Positions 14,717-17,673 of a stretch of 17,673 nt of DNA are shown in pieces. The notes under the pieces are model-generated. The model searched no databases and was not told the origin of the DNA. It was given only the letters and a program-made list of their open reading frames with translations. Source of the DNA: Alkalimonas sp. (GTDB lineage Bacteria; Pseudomonadota; Gammaproteobacteria; Enterobacterales; Alteromonadaceae); assembly GCA_022565655.1 (NCBI GenBank), contig JAIUMG010000024.1, forward strand, positions 1-17,673. Reading direction: 5' to 3'. The position numbers and the translations under genes are program-made. How positions within the stretch are numbered: position 1 is the stretch's first letter; each line of letters begins with the position of its first letter.

Positions 14717-15814
14717 ATGCAGAAAAATCAAAAACCTTGTTATTACGGCGACTATTTGCAACTGGATAAAATTCTGACGGCTCAAGCACCGGAAAGTGCT
14801 CGTTATGATGCCGAAGCGCATGATGAAACCTTATTTATTATTGTGCATCAGGTGTATGAGTTGTGGTTTAAGCAGATTTTGCATGAATTAAAAGCCGTGC
14901 TGGACGTTTTTTCTGCCGAGGAAGTCAAAGATGAGCAGTTAACAGGGATCGTGCATAAACTGAAACGGGTGATCAGCATTCAGCACTTACTGAACCAGCA
15001 AATTGCGGTGATCGAAACGATGACCCCGCAAGATTTTATGTCATTTCGTGATTATTTGGTGCCAGCATCGGGTTTTCAAAGTGTGCAGTTTAAAATGCTG
15101 GAAATAGGCTTAGGCCTGAAAAGTGAATACCGCATTGATTTTGATAAAAACTCATTTTACACCCGCCTAAACCAGCAAGACCGGACCTTTCTGGAAGGGT
15201 TAGAGCAACAACCCAGTTTATTTGAGCGCATTGAAAAATGGCTGGAGCGGATGCCATTTTTAGAGCAGGGAGATTTTAGCTTCTGGCAACTCTATCAACA
15301 TGCTACCGATGCCATGCTATCTCGTGATCAGGCCATCGTAACCGGCATTGAGCACATTGCAGACTCTGAGCGTGAACAGCAGCTGGCTGAGATTGAGAAA
15401 ACCAGAGTGAAGTTTGCTGCTTTACTGGACTCTGAGCAGTATGTAGAGCTACAACAGCAAGGCTCGTTTCGGTTAAGTCAGCGAGCCATGCTGGCTGCGC
15501 TTTTTATCAATCTCTATCAGGAAGAGCCGGTATTTAATTTGCCATTTCAGTTACTGACCTGTTTAACTGAGATTGATGAAAACCTGACTATTTGGCGCTA
15601 CAAACACGCCATGATGGTGCAGCGTATGCTGGGGACGAAGATTGGTACCGGTGGTTCATCCGGGCATGATTACTTAAAACGCACCACCGAGAAAAACCGC
15701 ATTTTTACCGATTTATTCCATATGGCGACATTTTTGCTGCCAAAAGCGGATTTACCGCCCTTGCCAAAAGAGTTGAAAAAACGCCTAGGTTTTTATTTTG
15801 CTGGCGAGCGCTGA
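14717..15814 (+). CDS. Tryptophan 2,3-dioxygenase
   Basis: A haem enzyme that opens the indole ring of L-tryptophan to N-formylkynurenine, the first step of the kynurenine route. Seen: YYGDYLQLDKIL, then HDETLFIIVHQVYELWFKQI with Phe40 and distal His44 in the substrate pocket, the proximal haem ligand His297 in WRYKHAMMVQRM, and GTGGSSGHDYLKRT with Thr311 contacting substrate. At 365 residues it is somewhat longer than short bacterial forms. ATG 14717 is preferred over GTG 14708 from the family N-terminus; neither has a clear ribosome site. Formamidase and kynureninase genes are not in the window. The 3' end overlaps the convergent deacetylase gene by 30 bases. Confidence 0.95.
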   Translation: MQKNQKPCYYGDYLQLDKILTAQAPESARYDAEAHDETLFIIVHQVYELWFKQILHELKAVLDVFSAEEVKDEQLTGIVHKLKRVISIQHLLNQQIAVIETMTPQDFMSFRDYLVPASGFQSVQFKMLEIGLGLKSEYRIDFDKNSFYTRLNQQDRTFLEGLEQQPSLFERIEKWLERMPFLEQGDFSFWQLYQHATDAMLSRDQAIVTGIEHIADSEREQQLAEIEKTRVKFAALLDSEQYVELQQQGSFRLSQRAMLAALFINLYQEEPVFNLPFQLLTCLTEIDENLTIWRYKHAMMVQRMLGTKIGTGGSSGHDYLKRTTEKNRIFTDLFHMATFLLPKADLPPLPKELKKRLGFYFAGER

Positions 15815-16720
15815 ACCTTGCAGCAAGAAAGCGGCTTTGAACAGTTGCAGGTGCAGCTGAGTTAAGGCCGCCAGATCGCGCTGATAGCCACCACCAATCA
15901 CAGCTGCAACCGGGATCTGGAGTTGCTGACAGCTGGAGAGCACCGACAGATCGCGTTGCAGCAGCGCAGCCGTTGATAACTGAAAGTGGCCCAGCTCATC
16001 TTGCTGATGGCAATCAACACCAGCATCGTATATCACCAGTTCAGGTTGAAACCAGTTCAACAGACACTGTAGTGCTTGTTCAACCTGTTGCAGATAATCG
16101 TCGTCTTGAATGGTTGCCGGCAGAGATAGATCCCAATCCGATTGTTGTTTGCGGTAGGGGAAGTTTTTCTCACAGTGTACCGAGCAGGTAATAATGGATG
16201 GGTCATCCTCCAGCAGTAATGCTGTACCATCGCCCTGATGCACATCCAGATCGAAGATAAGAATGCGCTTCACACCTTGTTGTTGCATCGAGCGGGCGGC
16301 AAACACCAAATCGTTAAATAAACAAAAACCTGAACCTTCGGCGAAAAAAGCATGGTGGTAGCCACCACTTAAATGCAGTGCGATGCCCTGTTTCATGGCT
16401 AACTCAGCAGCCAGTAAAGTGCCACCCAGCGAGGTCAGTGAACGTTCAATCAGTTGACGCGACCAGGGAAAGCCGATGCGTCGCATGGCTTTGGCATTCA
16501 ACTCCCCGCAGTATAATTGCCTTACATATTCCGGGCTGTGGGTGTTGTCAAGCTGGCTGGCCTGTACAGCGACTGGTTGATGGAACTCGCTGGGCGGAAC
16601 ACCCAGTTCACGCAGAGCCTGGTATAAAAATTGATACTTGCCTATTGGGTAGCGGTGCCGATCGGGCAACTCCAACTGGCTATAACAGGGGTGATATACA
16701 AGGGCAGGGGATAACATCAT
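15785..16720 (-). CDS. HDAC-family deacetylase
   Basis: A zinc-dependent deacetylase-fold amidohydrolase. Bacterial members act on acetylated proteins, polyamines or other small amides; the substrate is not evident here. Seen: SGGYHHAFFAEGSGFCLFND with the catalytic His pair 122/123, the metal motif DLDVHQGDGT with zinc ligands Asp159 and His161, YDAGVD with the third ligand Asp236, and the transition-state Tyr279 in IGGGY. All catalytic residues are present at 311 residues. ATG 16720 shares one base with the priC stop (TAATG), implying coupled translation; a second ATG follows directly. It is the last gene of the permease–priC–deacetylase group and ends inside tdo. Confidence 0.92.
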   Translation of the reverse strand: MMLSPALVYHPCYSQLELPDRHRYPIGKYQFLYQALRELGVPPSEFHQPVAVQASQLDNTHSPEYVRQLYCGELNAKAMRRIGFPWSRQLIERSLTSLGGTLLAAELAMKQGIALHLSGGYHHAFFAEGSGFCLFNDLVFAARSMQQQGVKRILIFDLDVHQGDGTALLLEDDPSIITCSVHCEKNFPYRKQQSDWDLSLPATIQDDDYLQQVEQALQCLLNWFQPELVIYDAGVDCHQQDELGHFQLSTAALLQRDLSVLSSCQQLQIPVAAVIGGGYQRDLAALTQLHLQLFKAAFLLQGSALASKIKT

Positions 16721-17262
16721 TAGCGCCTGGCTTGTTCCAGTTGCTGTATTTGCTGCTCAACATCGGTAATGGCACGGCGGCAGCGACCCAGGCGTACTTG
16801 CAAGGCTAAGGTTTTTTGTACGGCGTCGGCTTCGGTTTGCGCCAGTCGCACCATATCTTCCAAACGTTGCTCATACTCTTTGTACTGACTCAGTTGCTGG
16901 TACAGTTCACGGCTGGAGCTGGAGATGGCCTGTACCAATGGTTTTGCTTTGAAGCGGCTTGGTTTATAGCGGGCCCGGGTTTTGATATTGGCAAAGCCAC
17001 GCGTCAGAGCGCTGCACTGGGCAGCGATCCGCTCCACTAAATGGCGTTGGTGCGCTGGCGACATCTGAGCGGCTGAGTGTGTTAATTGGTCCAGGTTGTG
17101 TAGTGCGGCATCAACGTAATCGGTCAGATAAGGTGAATGGCAGCTAAACAAAGCACTATCAAACCAGTCGAGTGGTTTGCCAGGCAATGGTTTCTTGTCA
17201 AGCTCTTTGGCTTGTTGGCGCAAATGCTGTAACCGTTGCTGCAATTCAGTCAGTTGTGACAT
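16720..17262 (-). CDS. priC: Primosomal replication protein PriC
   Basis: PriC helps load DnaB at stalled forks in the PriA-independent restart route. The 180-residue protein is basic, helical and coiled-coil rich. It resembles E. coli PriC (175) in size and layout: an N-terminal helix (LQQRLQHLRQQAKEL), a central WFDSALFSC segment, and a C-terminal helical pair with YEQRLEDMV and RLGRCRRAITDVEQQIQQLE, matching the E. coli segments FERRLREMV and RLARCRHALEKIENRLARL. ATG 17262 has AGGA about 11 bases upstream. It is 32 bases after the permease stop and overlaps the deacetylase start by one base. Confidence 0.85.
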   Translation of the reverse strand: MSQLTELQQRLQHLRQQAKELDKKPLPGKPLDWFDSALFSCHSPYLTDYVDAALHNLDQLTHSAAQMSPAHQRHLVERIAAQCSALTRGFANIKTRARYKPSRFKAKPLVQAISSSSRELYQQLSQYKEYEQRLEDMVRLAQTEADAVQKTLALQVRLGRCRRAITDVEQQIQQLEQARR

Positions 17263-17294
17263 GTCAGGGCTTGTCCTATCCTTTATCCAACCAC

Positions 17295-17672
17295 CTAGCT
17301 CCAGGCTTGCCAGGCCAATCGTAAAGCGATGGCCACCACCACCATGACAAAGACCGGCCGGATAAAGCGGCTACCAAAGCGAATTGCCGAATGTGCACCA
17401 AGCCAGGCACCGAGCATCAGGCATAGGCCCATCGCCAGACCGAGCATGATATGCACATGGCCTAGCAGCAAAAACACCACCAGTGAAAAGCCATTGCTGA
17501 TGAAATTCATGGTACGGGCAACACCGCAGGTCAGCAACAAGTTTATGCGATACAGTGCCATGGTCGAGACCATCCAGAATGCGCCGGTTCCCGGGCCTGC
17601 AACGCCATCGTAGAAGCCGAGCAGTAATCCCTGGCTGCGCTGTTGCCAGAAAAGCTTGCGATTTTTTTGCGG
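17295..17672 (-). CDS. TauE/SafE (TSUP, YfcA-like) permease, C-terminal part
   Basis: The gene enters from the right edge; about 125 C-terminal codons are visible. The diagnostic stretch GFYDGVAGPGTGAFW is the second repeat signature of the TSUP (DUF81) family and matches E. coli YfcA, as do ARTMNFISN and the closing RFIRPVFVMVVVAIAL. At least three hydrophobic membrane segments are seen. Substrates in the family are mostly small anions such as sulfonates or sulfite; none can be assigned here. The reading frame continues upstream of the internal ATG at 17573, which is therefore not the start. It probably heads a transcript with priC and the deacetylase. Confidence 0.88.
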   Translation of the reverse strand, partial: PQKNRKLFWQQRSQGLLLGFYDGVAGPGTGAFWMVSTMALYRINLLLTCGVARTMNFISNGFSLVVFLLLGHVHIMLGLAMGLCLMLGAWLGAHSAIRFGSRFIRPVFVMVVVAIALRLAWQAWS

Positions 17673-17673
17673 T

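Noticed and set aside
14717..16720. HDAC-family protein as the formamidase partner of tryptophan dioxygenase
   Set aside because: The genes are convergent, not an operon. The deacetylase is instead coupled to priC, and nothing in its motifs indicates formylkynurenine as substrate.
1..17673. Mobile element, phage, CRISPR array, tRNA or defence island
   Set aside because: No transposase, integrase, regular spaced repeats, tRNA-like cloverleaf or attachment duplication was seen, and gene content and order are ordinary for a chromosome core.

Overview
The window is a chromosomal segment from a gammaproteobacterium of moderate GC content. The evidence is the cell-envelope and replication order lpxD–fabZ–lpxA–lpxB–rnhB–dnaE–accA–tilS, the very close resemblance of DnaE, RnhB and AccA to their E. 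coli counterparts (DnaE key residues fall at identical numbers), a short 4.5S-type SRP RNA, and a PriC gene. The mix with an MCP, a diguanylate cyclase, a DUF3014 protein and tryptophan 2,3-dioxygenase looks like a free-living aquatic Alteromonadales-like or Chromatiaceae-like bacterium. That placement is inference only.

Region 1 (1–9002, + strand) is a compact housekeeping operon. It runs from the end of lpxD through fabZ, lpxA and lpxB (lipid A and fatty acid synthesis), rnhB and dnaE (RNase HII and the replicative polymerase), accA (acetyl-CoA carboxyltransferase alpha) and tilS (tRNA-Ile lysidine synthetase). Most junctions overlap or are a few bases wide. The exception is a 54-base gap with a hairpin between lpxA and lpxB. 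accA carries an apparent one-base deletion in an A run near its 3' end: the expected C-terminus is fully encoded in the neighbouring frame.

Region 2 (8999–11179, - strand) has a GGDEF diguanylate cyclase with an intact active site and product-inhibition site, and a patatin-like phospholipase. The cyclase converges on tilS with a 4-base overlap, and a near-palindrome lies in its leader.

Region 3 (11339–14014, + strand) has a membrane-anchored DUF3014 protein and a methyl-accepting chemotaxis protein with its own AT-rich promoter region.

Region 4 (14015–14707) holds the 4.5S SRP RNA gene (ffs) with a strong promoter, a GC-rich discriminator and a downstream terminator. The terminator overlaps the end of a convergent small ComFB-family gene. 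A short divergent region follows, containing a well-formed tdo promoter inside an inverted repeat.

Region 5 (14717–17673) has tryptophan 2,3-dioxygenase on +, overlapping tail to tail by 30 bases with a - strand group: a TauE/SafE (YfcA-like) permease cut by the window edge, then priC, then an HDAC-family deacetylase.

I saw no insertion sequence, phage gene, CRISPR array or tRNA. I found no convincing new multi-gene system. The most notable points are the accA frameshift, the tdo operator-like repeat, and two possible c-di-GMP components (GGDEF cyclase and ComFB-like protein) in one neighbourhood.
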